Shown: positions 8,840 through 17,161 of the stretch, piece after piece
Layout of the letters: each line of letters begins with the position of its first letter
How positions within the stretch are numbered: position 1 is the stretch's first letter
DNA from: Salinibacterium sp. SWN248
Lineage (GTDB): Bacteria; Actinomycetota; Actinomycetes; Actinomycetales; Microbacteriaceae
Reading direction: 5' to 3'
Length of the DNA: 64,000 nt
Assembly (NCBI RefSeq): GCF_015864575.1
Contig: NZ_JADYWW010000001.1
Span: forward strand, 1,449,719-1,513,718
Program-made: the position numbers and the translations under genes
The notes under the pieces: model-generated
The model's input: the letters and a program-made list of their open reading frames with translations, nothing else
Told to the model about the DNA's origin: nothing
Databases searched by the model: none

Positions 8840-9629
8840 CAAGCCCACCGTGCGCGCCGAGATTCCTCGTGCGCGCCGCATCGTTGTCAAAGTCGGCTCT
8901 TCGTCGGTGAGCGGTGCCAACGTGGGCCAGATCGGTGCTCTAGTTGATGCTCTCGTGTCAGCTCATGCCACCGGTTCTGAAGTCATTCTTGTATCATCCG
9001 GCGCAATCGCCACCGGCATCCCTTTCTTGAAATTGGATGGTCGGCCGACCGATCTCGCGACCCAACAAGCCGCGGCTGCCGTGGGCCAAAACGTGCTCAT
9101 CTACCGCTACCAAGAGAGCTTCGACCGCTACGGCGTTGTCGCCGCGCAAATCTTGTTGACGGCGGGGGACATGGAAAGCCCCACCCACCACAGCAATGCT
9201 CAGCGCGCGCTCGAACGGTTGCTTGGGCTGAAAATCCTGCCCATCGTGAACGAGAACGACACAGTCGCAACCCACGAGATCCGCTTTGGTGACAACGATC
9301 GCCTTGCCGCGCTCGTCTCGGTGTTGGTTCGAGCAGATGTGCTCGTGTTGCTGTCGGACATTGACGCGCTGTACACGAAGCCGCCGTCTGAGCCTGGAGC
9401 TGAGCGCATAGACGTGGTGTCGTTCGCGAATGACCTCAGCGATGTCACTTTTGGCGACATCGGTGCGGCTGGAGTCGGAACCGGAGGCGCGGGAACGAAG
9501 GTTGCTGCTGCCAAGCATGCTGCGGCGGCTGGCATCCCGGTATTACTCGCTGAAACAGGCAGCGTCGCTGCCGCTCTGGCGGGGGAGTCGATCGGGACCT
9601 GGTTCGAGGCAGACCCCGCCGCTCTGTAG
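8832..9629 (+). CDS. proB: Glutamate 5-kinase, short form without PUA domain
   Basis: First step of proline synthesis: phosphorylates glutamate to glutamyl 5-phosphate. GTG 8832 was chosen because GGAGG (8824-8828) precedes it, though the spacing is short; ATG 8817 is an alternative without a ribosome-binding site. Amino-acid-kinase motifs are [14 protein letters not shown] near the N-terminus, [31 protein letters not shown] and [20 protein letters not shown]. The 265-residue protein ends right after the kinase domain, so the C-terminal PUA domain of E. coli ProB is absent. The overlap with obgE links the two in translation. Confidence 0.92.
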   Translation: MTNKPTVRAEIPRARRIVVKVGSSSVSGANVGQIGALVDALVSAHATGSEVILVSSGAIATGIPFLKLDGRPTDLATQQAAAAVGQNVLIYRYQESFDRYGVVAAQILLTAGDMESPTHHSNAQRALERLLGLKILPIVNENDTVATHEIRFGDNDRLAALVSVLVRADVLVLLSDIDALYTKPPSEPGAERIDVVSFANDLSDVTFGDIGAAGVGTGGAGTKVAAAKHAAAAGIPVLLAETGSVAAALAGESIGTWFEADPAAL

Positions 9630-9694
9630 CTGCCGCCGTAGTTTGCGCTGTAGTCATCGCCGCGTAACGTTCGAGTGGGGTGGATGAGCGCCGC

Positions 9695-9700
9695 TACACT
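9695..9700 (+). promoter_or_regulatory. -10 box TACACT, leaderless start of proA
   Basis: TACACT is followed by 6 nt (ctgatc) and ATG 9707. This supports ATG 9707 over the upstream in-frame GTG 9680. Confidence 0.6.
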
Positions 9701-9706
9701 CTGATC

Positions 9707-10975
9707 ATGGGTGATTCAGTAGCAACCGCGCTTTCTATTGACAACAAACTTCACGCCGCACGTGCCGCATCGCGCACTCTGGCGACCGTTACTACGGTGC
9801 AGAAGAATGCCGCGCTCGAAGCCATTGCGGCCGGTGTGGTTGCTCACGCCGACCGAATTGTTGAGGCGAACGCGCGAGACCTCGAACGTGGTCGCAGCAA
9901 CGGCATGACCGTGGGGCTCCAAGACCGACTTCGGTTGACCCCGGAACGAATCGCGCAGCTCTCTGCAGCAGTGCTCGAAATCGTTGAGCTTGCTGATCCG
10001 GTCGGCACCGTTGTGCGCGGCTCAGTACTGCCCAACGGGCTTTCGGTGGCGCAAACACGTGTGCCTTTTGGTGTCGTCGGGGCGATCTACGAAGCTCGAC
10101 CCAATGTCACGATCGATATCGCTGCCCTCGCGCTCAAGAGCGGTAACGCTGTGCTCCTTCGGGGTGGCTCGGCTGCCGAAGACTCCAACCGCGTGCTCGT
10201 AGAGGTTATTCAGTCTGCGTTGTCGAGCGTCGGCATCGACCCGGCATCCGTCCAGACCGTCGACGAATTTGGCCGCGAGGGGGCTAAAGCGTTGATGCAA
10301 GCCCGTGGCTTTGTCGATGTGCTGATTCCGCGCGGAAGCGCTCAGCTCATCCAGGCCGTCGTTACGGAGTCGACAGTTCCCGTGATCGAGACCGGAGCGG
10401 GAATCGTCCACATTTTCTTGGATGAGTCTGCCGACGAGACCACCGCGGTTGAGATCGTGCACAACGCGAAGGTTCAGCGACCCAGCGTCTGTAATGCGCT
10501 TGAGACACTCCTTGTGCACGAGGCCGCCGCTGAACGACTGATTCCTGCGGTGCTGGCGCGGTTGGCCGAGGCAGGCGTCACGATTCATGCTGATGAGCGC
10601 ACTCGCGAGCTGTTCCCGTCGGCAGAGATCGCCGACGCCGACGCGTGGTCAGTCGAGCACTTGAGTTTGGATGTCGCGGTGCGGGTCGTCGCCGACCTCG
10701 ATGCTGCGATCGAGCACATCGACGCCTACTCCACGAAGCACACGGAATCGATCATCACGAATGATCTCGCGAATGCGGATCGCTTCCTTGCAGAAGTGGA
10801 CTCCGCCGTGGTCATGGTCAATGCCTCCACCCGCTTTACCGACGGTGCGGAGTTTGGTTTCGGTGCCGAAGTGGGCATCTCGACCCAGAAGCTGCACGCG
10901 AGAGGCCCGATGGGGTTGCCGGAACTTACGAGCACCAAGTGGGTTGTGCGCGGCAGCGGTCAAGTCCGCGGCTAG
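9707..10975 (+). CDS. proA: Glutamate-5-semialdehyde dehydrogenase
   Basis: Second step of proline synthesis: NADPH-dependent reduction of glutamyl 5-phosphate. The 422-residue length is normal. Visible motifs are PFGVVGAIYEARPNVTIDIA, LALKSGNAVLLRGGSAAEDS for cofactor binding and VQRPSVCNALETLLVH, which carries the catalytic Cys. The C-terminal TEFGFGAE-like segment is present as GAEFGFGAEVGISTQKLHARG. It lies 77 bp after proB, and a leaderless promoter suggests partly independent expression. Confidence 0.96.
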   Translation: MGDSVATALSIDNKLHAARAASRTLATVTTVQKNAALEAIAAGVVAHADRIVEANARDLERGRSNGMTVGLQDRLRLTPERIAQLSAAVLEIVELADPVGTVVRGSVLPNGLSVAQTRVPFGVVGAIYEARPNVTIDIAALALKSGNAVLLRGGSAAEDSNRVLVEVIQSALSSVGIDPASVQTVDEFGREGAKALMQARGFVDVLIPRGSAQLIQAVVTESTVPVIETGAGIVHIFLDESADETTAVEIVHNAKVQRPSVCNALETLLVHEAAAERLIPAVLARLAEAGVTIHADERTRELFPSAEIADADAWSVEHLSLDVAVRVVADLDAAIEHIDAYSTKHTESIITNDLANADRFLAEVDSAVVMVNASTRFTDGAEFGFGAEVGISTQKLHARGPMGLPELTSTKWVVRGSGQVRG

Positions 10976-10978
10976 ACT
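10973..10978 (+). promoter_or_regulatory. -10 box TAGACT before the small membrane protein gene
   Basis: TAGACT overlaps the proA stop codon. Transcription would begin near 10985, giving a short leader with GGAG (10997-11000) 5 nt before ATG 11006. Confidence 0.45.
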
Positions 10979-11005
10979 GTTAGTGGTTTTGTGAATGGAG
11001 ATCTG

Positions 11006-11200
11006 ATGTCGATTTTTCTGAACGTTCTTGCGTCGAGCGAAGAGCTTGCGCCTCTCGTGCTGCCTGCACTTGCTTTCCCTCTCATTGCGGCGGTCGTGTT
11101 GACGACTCTCGGTTTCGTCACGTGGAGCTTCCGTGATGTTGCGAACCGTCATGTGGCTAAGCCGGCGAAGGCTGGCGACGCTCACGGCGCGGGCCACTAA
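11006..11200 (+). CDS. Small single-span membrane protein, unknown function
   Basis: A 64-residue protein starting MSIFLNVLASSEELAPLVLP. One hydrophobic segment (LPALAFPLIAAVVLTTLGFV) is followed by a positively charged C-terminal tail ending GDAHGAGH. ATG 11006 is preferred over GTG 10991 because of the GGAG site. Short proteins of this kind are commonly found between proA and nadD in related actinobacteria, but no function is established. It may be a membrane tether or subunit; nothing in the sequence decides this. Confidence 0.65.
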   Translation: MSIFLNVLASSEELAPLVLPALAFPLIAAVVLTTLGFVTWSFRDVANRHVAKPAKAGDAHGAGH

Positions 11201-11209
11201 GGCCTTTTT

Positions 11210-11812
11210 GTGACCGCCGAGACGGCGCCACGGCGCGAACGCATCGGCATCATGGGTGGAACCTTCGATCCCATCCACAACGGCCACCTTGTTGCGGCCA
11301 GTGAAGCTCAGCTTCAGTTCGACCTCGATCAGGTTGTGTTTGTTCCCACGGGTAAGCCGTGGATGAAGGACACCGTAACGTCGGGGGAGCACCGCTACCT
11401 TATGACGGTCATTGCGACCGCAGCGAACCCCGGCTTCAACGTCAGCAGGGTTGACCTCGAGCGTGAAGGTGCGACCTACACGATCGACACCCTGCGCGAC
11501 ATGCGCAAGACCTATCCTGACGCCGACCTTTTCTTCATTACGGGCGCGGATGCCGTGGCTCAAATCATGGAATGGAAGGACGTTGACGAGGTCTGGACAC
11601 TCGCCCATTTCATAGCAGTTTCACGGCCAGGACACGCCTTAACCATTAGTGGATTGCCTGAGCAGGGCGTAAGCTCGCTAGAAGTGCCGGCGCTTGCGAT
11701 CTCATCTACCGATTGCCGAAACAGGGTCAGTCGGGGTTACCCGGTCTGGTATCTGGTTCCGGATGGTGTCGTTCAGTACATCGCCAAGCACCACCTATAT
11801 CGGAGTATTTAA
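11210..11812 (+). CDS. nadD: Nicotinate-nucleotide adenylyltransferase
   Basis: Transfers AMP from ATP to nicotinate mononucleotide in NAD synthesis. The 200-residue protein has the nucleotidyltransferase motif [18 protein letters not shown] (residues ~13-30) with its catalytic HxGH. It also has the family C-terminal motif [16 protein letters not shown] start; TAAGGC lies 6 nt before it, a near match to the leaderless promoter pattern. The stop codon overlaps the next start by one base (TAATG). Confidence 0.95.
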   Translation: MTAETAPRRERIGIMGGTFDPIHNGHLVAASEAQLQFDLDQVVFVPTGKPWMKDTVTSGEHRYLMTVIATAANPGFNVSRVDLEREGATYTIDTLRDMRKTYPDADLFFITGADAVAQIMEWKDVDEVWTLAHFIAVSRPGHALTISGLPEQGVSSLEVPALAISSTDCRNRVSRGYPVWYLVPDGVVQYIAKHHLYRSI

Positions 11813-13572
11813 TGACCACTTTTCACGATCCGCCGCCGCAGTCGCGACGTGCGGCGCGTCAGAGTGAGCGCACACACTCGTCCGACGAGCAGCCCACAGT
11901 TGAAGGATTCACCACCTTCCCGTCGCAAGCCGACGACACCGACACTTCTGACGTTAGCCACACACCTCGCAGTGCGCCCACCTCGCCGCCGGCAGCCCCG
12001 GTTTCGGCTCCTGTCGCACCGCCTGCCGCTTCTCAACCCGCCGCCGCCGCTTCATATCTGAATGCGCCGCCGCCCGCTGTCAGCGGCCAGAACAATTCCG
12101 CTCTCGCACTGCCTGCGCCTTCTGTTCCTACCGCGGCACCCGCAGCTTCCACCGCTGCCGACGTGAGCCAGTTGACGCGCCGTGAGTTGCGCGAACTGCG
12201 TGCTCGCGAAGAAGCCGCCAACGACACGACTGCTGCTCCCGTTGTTCCCGTCGTTTCACCGGCTCAGGCCGCGCCGACACAAGCTGCTGCTGCACCTGCT
12301 GCACCCACTCAGTCGGCGCCTGCGCCTGCTGCCTCGACTCCGCCGGTTGCTCCTACTGTTTCGGCGCCGGCTTCAGACGCGGCACCGGCTGCCGCAGCAC
12401 GTCCTAGCCTTGCCGATCTCGCTGCTGCCGCATCCGCTGCTGCCGTCGCTGAGTCAAAGCCGGCCAGAACAGCCGACGAACTCTCGTTCACGCCTGATGC
12501 CCAGGTCTACATTGAGCCGCCAGCACTGGTGGACCCTCTTGCTGTTGTTCCAGAAGCGGCTGCGGCCGCTGCGGCTCCCACGGATGCGCTCAGCGCCTTC
12601 GAGTCGCTCTTGGCTAACCCCGACGGTTCAGCCAAGGGCGCGACAACTCCCGCAGCTCCACGGTCTCCGCTCGCAGATCTTCCTGCACCCAGCGGTGCTG
12701 CCGTACCGAGCGCGAGTGCTGCGGGTGGCCCCGTCACCAAGGTGATGCCGGCTGCCACGCCCGAACAAGGTGCGAAGTCTGACTCGACTGCCGCGACTGC
12801 GAAGCCTGAACAGTCGACGCGTCCCACTGTTGAAGGCCTTCTCGGGTTCGACGCAGCGCCAGCGGCTACGAAGCCGCAAGCGTCGTCGACCCCGACCGGT
12901 TCGACTCAGACCACATTGAGCAATGCCCGAGCAGAGTTTGATGAGCTCGCGCGCAAACGTCTTGATGGCGACGTAGCTGCACCAGTGGCGACGACGAAGC
13001 CCCCCATCGCTCCCGTTGCGAAGCCGACGACTGCTCCTGCTGCACAAGCACCTGCTGCACAGGCTTCGGCAGCTCCCGCTGCGGCACCAGTTATTGCGGC
13101 ATCCGGTATTTCGATCGGACACTGGTCCAGCCAAGCAAAGGCGGACGACGAGACGAACAACGCGATCGTCACGCGCACCATCGGCAGCGGAAGCAGCGCA
13201 ACCAACGCTCTTGTCTTGCCAGCGATTCCGTTTGCTACCGACATCCGTGGTCCGCTGACCTCGAGTGGCGAAGCGATGCTCACCGGCTCAATCGACCTCC
13301 CGAGCACTCTCTCGGCGAGCGGCGTTTCTGACCGCTTCGACAAGGGCGACATTGACTCTCTCCTGGATCTCAACGACAGCGACATGGTGTCGACTGATTC
13401 GGCGCCCGTGCGCGCGGTCAAGGCCGTCAGCACCTTCTCCAACCAGTCCGTTACGCAGACGCAGAAACCCAAGGGCACGCGTGCTTTGACGGTACTGCTC
13501 ATCTCAGCAGCGTCGATGGCTGTTGTCGTGGCTGGGCTGCTCGTGGCGGCCTTCGCCTTCAACATGTTGTAG
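11812..13572 (+). CDS. Ala/Pro-rich C-terminally anchored membrane protein, unknown
   Basis: 586 residues from ATG 11812, which overlaps the nadD stop. About 400 residues are Ala/Pro/Ser/Thr-rich and look disordered. They include the short charged patch SQLTRRELRELRAREEAAN and a repeated phrase, PTVEGF/LLGF. The C-terminal third is more ordered and acidic (RFDKGDIDSLLDLNDSDM). A single hydrophobic segment (ALTVLLISAASMAVVVAGLL) closes the protein, so it is probably tail-anchored with the bulk in the cytoplasm. It lies between nadD and rsfS, but no function can be read. Low-complexity composition makes remote homology unreliable. Confidence 0.7.
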   Translation: MTTFHDPPPQSRRAARQSERTHSSDEQPTVEGFTTFPSQADDTDTSDVSHTPRSAPTSPPAAPVSAPVAPPAASQPAAAASYLNAPPPAVSGQNNSALALPAPSVPTAAPAASTAADVSQLTRRELRELRAREEAANDTTAAPVVPVVSPAQAAPTQAAAAPAAPTQSAPAPAASTPPVAPTVSAPASDAAPAAAARPSLADLAAAASAAAVAESKPARTADELSFTPDAQVYIEPPALVDPLAVVPEAAAAAAAPTDALSAFESLLANPDGSAKGATTPAAPRSPLADLPAPSGAAVPSASAAGGPVTKVMPAATPEQGAKSDSTAATAKPEQSTRPTVEGLLGFDAAPAATKPQASSTPTGSTQTTLSNARAEFDELARKRLDGDVAAPVATTKPPIAPVAKPTTAPAAQAPAAQASAAPAAAPVIAASGISIGHWSSQAKADDETNNAIVTRTIGSGSSATNALVLPAIPFATDIRGPLTSSGEAMLTGSIDLPSTLSASGVSDRFDKGDIDSLLDLNDSDMVSTDSAPVRAVKAVSTFSNQSVTQTQKPKGTRALTVLLISAASMAVVVAGLLVAAFAFNML

Positions 13573-13614
13573 GTTTAACTCTTTGCCTTCAGCTTTTTTC
13601 CGATTAAGGATCCT

Positions 13615-14007
13615 GTGACTGCTTCTCCTCGTGCCAACGAGCTACTTTCCATCGTCGCGAATGCCGCCGACGCCAAGCAGGCGACGGACATGGTTGCGCT
13701 CGACGTCACCGGTCCCATGCCGTATGCCGATATTTTCTTCCTCGCGACCGGTCGCAACGAACGTAACGTTCAGTCGATCGCCTCCGAGATCGAAGAGAAG
13801 ATGATCGCCGCTGGCGCTAAGCCATTGCGTCGCGAAGGCCGTGCTGAGGGTCGCTGGATCCTGCTCGACTTTGGCCACGTCGTTGCGCACATCTTCCATG
13901 AGGAAGACCGCCTCTACTACTCGCTCGAGCGCCTTTGGAGCGACTGCCCCGTCATCCCGATCACCATCACGCCTGTGGCAACAGACGCTGATGCTGATTC
14001 GGAGTAA
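13615..14007 (+). CDS. rsfS: Ribosomal silencing factor RsfS
   Basis: A 130-residue protein of the RsfS/Iojap family, which binds L14 on the 50S subunit and blocks subunit joining in starvation. Family hallmarks are VALDVTGPMPYADIFFLATG, RNVQSIASEIEEKM and the C-terminal WILLDFGHVVAHIFHEEDR and YYSLERLW. GTG start at 13615. Neighbourhood with nadD is the classical one. Confidence 0.95.
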   Translation: MTASPRANELLSIVANAADAKQATDMVALDVTGPMPYADIFFLATGRNERNVQSIASEIEEKMIAAGAKPLRREGRAEGRWILLDFGHVVAHIFHEEDRLYYSLERLWSDCPVIPITITPVATDADADSE

Positions 14008-14126
14008 CAAACTTCACACTTCGTAACCCAATTTGTGTGGGTTGCACCGTGCTGGTTTGCTTGTTTTAGCCGGGCAGTTCGACCCCGGGGCGACTCTCAC
14101 CAGTCACCTTCTCCCACTGGGGTTTC

Positions 14127-15116
14127 ATGATTACGCTTTCTTCCGTCACCAAGACCTTTGGTGATGCCGCGAATCCAGTTCGCGCCCTCGATGACGTGAG
14201 TCTCTCCGTCGCGAGCGGCGAGATCTTCGGAGTTATCGGCCAGAGTGGTGCGGGCAAGAGCACGCTCATCCGCACGGTCAATCTTCTTGAGCGTCCCGAC
14301 TCGGGAACGGTCACCGTTGCTGACCGCGAACTCACCGCGCTCAGCGACCGCGAACTGCTTCAGGCCCGTCGCGAGATCGGCATGGTCTTCCAGCAGTTCA
14401 ACCTGCTCGATAGCCGCACCGTTCGCGGGAACGTTGAACTGGCTCTTGAAATTGTGGGCGTTGAGCGTCGTCAGCGCACCGCACGCACGAATGAGATCCT
14501 CGAACTTGTTGGCCTTGAGCACAAAGCTCAGCAGTACCCGGCTCAGCTCTCGGGCGGTCAGAAGCAGCGCGTCGGTATTGCCCGGGCGTTGGCATCCCGC
14601 CCCCGGGTGTTGCTCAGCGATGAAGCGACGAGCGCGCTCGACCCCGAAACCACCGACTCGATCTTGCAGTTGCTGCGCAGCCTCAACAAAGAGCTGGGGC
14701 TCACGATTTTGCTCATCACGCATGAGATGGATGTTGTCAAAAGCGTCTGCGATTCTGCAGCGCTCATGAGCGGTGGCCGCATTCTCGAACATGGCCGTTT
14801 GGTCGATTTGCTGAGTCAACCGGGCTCGCAGCTGGCTCGTGGGCTCTTTCCGCTTGGCGAATTGCCCGAAGGAACCTCCACCGTTATCGACGTCACGTTC
14901 GTGGGCCTGTCTTCTGAGCGCCCCGTCGTGGCCCAACTGGCTAGAACTCATCACCTCGATGTTGGTCTGCTCGGCGCTGCGATGGAAACTATCGGAGGCG
15001 CACAGTCGGGTCGCACGCGCCTTGAACTGCCCGGCACCATCGAGCAGCACACCGCTGCGATTGATGACCTGCGCGCTCAGGGCCTCGTTGTTGAGATTGT
15101 GAGGAGCGGACGATGA
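14127..15116 (+). CDS. metN: Methionine ABC importer, ATP-binding protein
   Basis: A 329-residue ATPase that powers D/L-methionine uptake. Walker A is GQSGAGKST (residues ~38-46), the Q-loop is FQQFNLLDSRTV, the signature is LSGGQKQRVGIARAL, and Walker B is VLLSDEATSALDP, followed by the His loop LLITHEMD. The C-terminal ~90 residues form the NIL domain that binds methionine for feedback inhibition (VIDVTFVGLSSERPVVAQLA). It overlaps metI by ATGA. The 119-bp upstream gap shows no SAM riboswitch that I can recognise. Confidence 0.93.
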   Translation: MITLSSVTKTFGDAANPVRALDDVSLSVASGEIFGVIGQSGAGKSTLIRTVNLLERPDSGTVTVADRELTALSDRELLQARREIGMVFQQFNLLDSRTVRGNVELALEIVGVERRQRTARTNEILELVGLEHKAQQYPAQLSGGQKQRVGIARALASRPRVLLSDEATSALDPETTDSILQLLRSLNKELGLTILLITHEMDVVKSVCDSAALMSGGRILEHGRLVDLLSQPGSQLARGLFPLGELPEGTSTVIDVTFVGLSSERPVVAQLARTHHLDVGLLGAAMETIGGAQSGRTRLELPGTIEQHTAAIDDLRAQGLVVEIVRSGR

Positions 15117-15814
15117 TTGACTCCAACGCTCCCGGCTTCTGGCCGCAGCTGTTTGACACCCTCCTGAAGGCAACGGGGGAGACCCTGTACCAGGTGGGCG
15201 TCACGATGCTCATCACGCTCATTCTCGGGCTCGCCCTGGGAACGCTGCTTGTCGTCACTGATCGCGGCGGCATCCTCGAGCGTCCCTTCGGCAGCATTGT
15301 CGCCGGCCGCATCATCAACGCGGTTACCCAGACCGTCGTCAACCTCGGTCGGTCCATCCCGTTCATCATCTTGATGATCGCGCTGATTCCGTTCACGCGC
15401 TTACTTCTCGGTTCGGCGTTTGGTGTCACGGCCGCGATTGTGCCGCTGACCGTGGCGGCGATCCCGTTCTACGCCCGCATCGTCGAGATCTCGCTGCGCG
15501 AAGTAAACGAGGGGCTCGTTGAAGCGGGCCATTCGCTGGGAGCGACTCGTTGGCAGCTCGTGTTGAAGGTAATCATTCCTGAGGCTGTTCCTGGCCTCAT
15601 CCGTGGCTTTACAACGACAGTGGTGTCGATTGTGAACTACTCCGCCATTGTGGGCGCGATTGGTGGTGGAGGTCTGGGTGATGTTGCTATTCGCTACGGT
15701 CACCAGCGCTACAGCGTCATCCACATTGTGGCGGTCATCATCGTGTTGGTGGCGATTGTGCAGATCGTTCAAGTGGTCGGCGCGCGCCTGGCCAACCGAA
15801 TGTCTCACCGCTGA
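15113..15814 (+). CDS. metI: Methionine ABC importer, permease
   Basis: A 233-residue inner-membrane permease with five or six spans. The EAA loop that contacts MetN is EVNEGLVEAGHSLGATRWQL, followed by VIIPEAVPGLIRGF. Length is typical of MetI. ATG start overlaps the metN stop, so the two are made in step. Gene order metN-metI-metQ is standard. Confidence 0.93.
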   Translation: MIDSNAPGFWPQLFDTLLKATGETLYQVGVTMLITLILGLALGTLLVVTDRGGILERPFGSIVAGRIINAVTQTVVNLGRSIPFIILMIALIPFTRLLLGSAFGVTAAIVPLTVAAIPFYARIVEISLREVNEGLVEAGHSLGATRWQLVLKVIIPEAVPGLIRGFTTTVVSIVNYSAIVGAIGGGGLGDVAIRYGHQRYSVIHIVAVIIVLVAIVQIVQVVGARLANRMSHR

Positions 15815-15886
15815 CGCGGTCGGCGGCTTACCCCCACGTAGTTCTCTTCTATCCCATCTGTTTCACCCTTCACCAAAGGATTAGTA

Positions 15887-16714
15887 ATGTCACGCTCCAA
15901 ATTCTTCTCACTCTCGACCGTTGCCGCCGCTGGCGTGCTCGCTCTCACTCTGGCCGGATGCTCGGCTCCCGCCGAAGAGGCCGCTCCGGCTGATGGCACT
16001 CTCGGTTCATTGACCGTCGGCGCCACGGCAACGCCGGCTGGGGAGATCGTTCAGTTCGTTATCGACAGCGGACAGGCTGAAGCTGCTGGCCTTGAACTCG
16101 ACATCGTAGAGTTCACCGACTACACCACGCCCAACCCTGCGCTGAGCGAGGGTAGCCTCGACGTCAACCTGTTCCAGCACGCACCGTTCCTCGACCTGTA
16201 CAACGAGAACACGGGTGACACCCTCGCCGTTGTCGGCCAGGTATACCTCCCGCCGCTGGCGCTGTACTCGAAGACCGTTGACGAGCTCGCTGATTTGCCG
16301 GATGGCGCCAAGATCGCCCTGCCGAACGATGCCAGCAACGAGGGCCGTGCGCTTCTGTTGCTTGCGGAAGCCGGACTCATTGAGACCACGGATGCCCCGT
16401 CGACCGTGTCGGACATCACCGCGAACCCCAACGACTACAACTTCATCGAGATTGACGCAGCAAGCCTGCCGTCGGCTCTCGATGACCAGGACGCGGCGAT
16501 CGTGAACTTCAACTACGCCGGCGCTGCTGGACTGTCGGGTGACCTGCAGTTGGTTACCGAGGGCACCTCAAGCGTGTATTACAACGTGCTCGCCACCCGC
16601 GATGAGCTCACGAGCGACCCGCGCGTCACCACGCTCTACGAGCTGCTGACCTCGGACGAAACGAAGGCGTACATCAACGACTTCTACAACGGACTCGTTA
16701 TTCCTGTTTCCTAG
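15887..16714 (+). CDS. metQ: Methionine-binding lipoprotein (NlpA family)
   Basis: A 275-residue substrate-binding lipoprotein. The signal peptide ends in the lipobox LAGC (Cys at ~25), so it is anchored outside the membrane. Family motifs include GEIVQFVIDSGQAEAAGLEL, VNLFQHAPFLDLYN and ALPNDASNEGRALLLL. 'aaagga' lies just before the ATG. It is the last gene of metNIQ and is followed by a strong terminator. Confidence 0.93.
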   Translation: MSRSKFFSLSTVAAAGVLALTLAGCSAPAEEAAPADGTLGSLTVGATATPAGEIVQFVIDSGQAEAAGLELDIVEFTDYTTPNPALSEGSLDVNLFQHAPFLDLYNENTGDTLAVVGQVYLPPLALYSKTVDELADLPDGAKIALPNDASNEGRALLLLAEAGLIETTDAPSTVSDITANPNDYNFIEIDAASLPSALDDQDAAIVNFNYAGAAGLSGDLQLVTEGTSSVYYNVLATRDELTSDPRVTTLYELLTSDETKAYINDFYNGLVIPVS

Positions 16715-16757
16715 CCAGAGGCCGAATGCGCCTAGCGTAAGCGGCATTTCATGGTGT

Positions 16758-16797
16758 GAAGGGCGGCCAGCATCCATCGGGATGCTGGCCGCCCTTC
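16758..16797 (+). terminator. Terminator of metNIQ, 18-bp perfect stem
   Basis: GAAGGGCGGCCAGCATCC (16758-16775), a 4-nt loop, and its exact reverse complement (16780-16797), followed by the pyrimidine-rich stretch actctttcccc. It lies 44 bp after metQ. Confidence 0.85.
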
Positions 16798-16913
16798 ACT
16801 CTTTCCCCACAATTTTCAGAGACAATTGGCTGGGAATCGCTCAGATGGTTCTGGATGTGCCAAGCGTGTAGTAATCTTGACAAGTTGCGTTTTCGAAAGA
16901 AAACAAAACAGAT

Positions 16914-16990
16914 GGGTCCATGGCGCAGCCCGGTAGCGCACCTGCATGGCATGCAGGGGGTCAGGGGTTCGAATCCCCTTGGATCCACCA
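16914..16990 (+). tRNA. tRNA-Ala (anticodon GGC)
   Basis: A complete cloverleaf of 77 nt with encoded CCA. The acceptor arms are GGGTCCA and TGGATCC, including the G3:U70 wobble pair that identifies alanine tRNAs. The anticodon stem is CCTGC/GCAGG around loop ATGGCAT (anticodon GGC, reads GCC). The T arm is AGGGG-TTCGAAT-CCCCT. It is followed by its own terminator. Confidence 0.95.
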
Positions 16991-16993
16991 TTT

Positions 16994-17026
16994 AGCCCCG
17001 CAATCGTAAAGATTGCGGGGCTTTTT
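16994..17026 (+). terminator. Rho-independent terminator after tRNA-Ala
   Basis: A 12-bp perfect stem, AGCCCCGCAATC / GATTGCGGGGCT, with loop gtaaa, followed by a run of five T. Confidence 0.9.
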
Positions 17027-17161
17027 CGTGTCCGCTCGGCGCGTGATGCAGTGCGGCAACTCCCAAGGCATCAGCCCAGCCGCTAGCCTGAGCGAGAACG
17101 ATCCGGAGTGCGCCGCGCGAAGTAACTGCAGCCGGCGTGCATCCATCTCCCGCAGAGCTGA

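Noticed and set aside
14060-14103. Sequence before metN with AGTTCGA and a CACCA-like end, resembling a tRNA T arm
   Set aside because: The 5-bp T stem does not pair around TTCGA in the right register and no acceptor, D or anticodon arms can be built.
14008-14126. Possible SAM riboswitch upstream of metNIQ
   Set aside because: None of the conserved SAM-I or SAM-IV core elements could be found; only a short AACCCA/TGGGTT hairpin is present.
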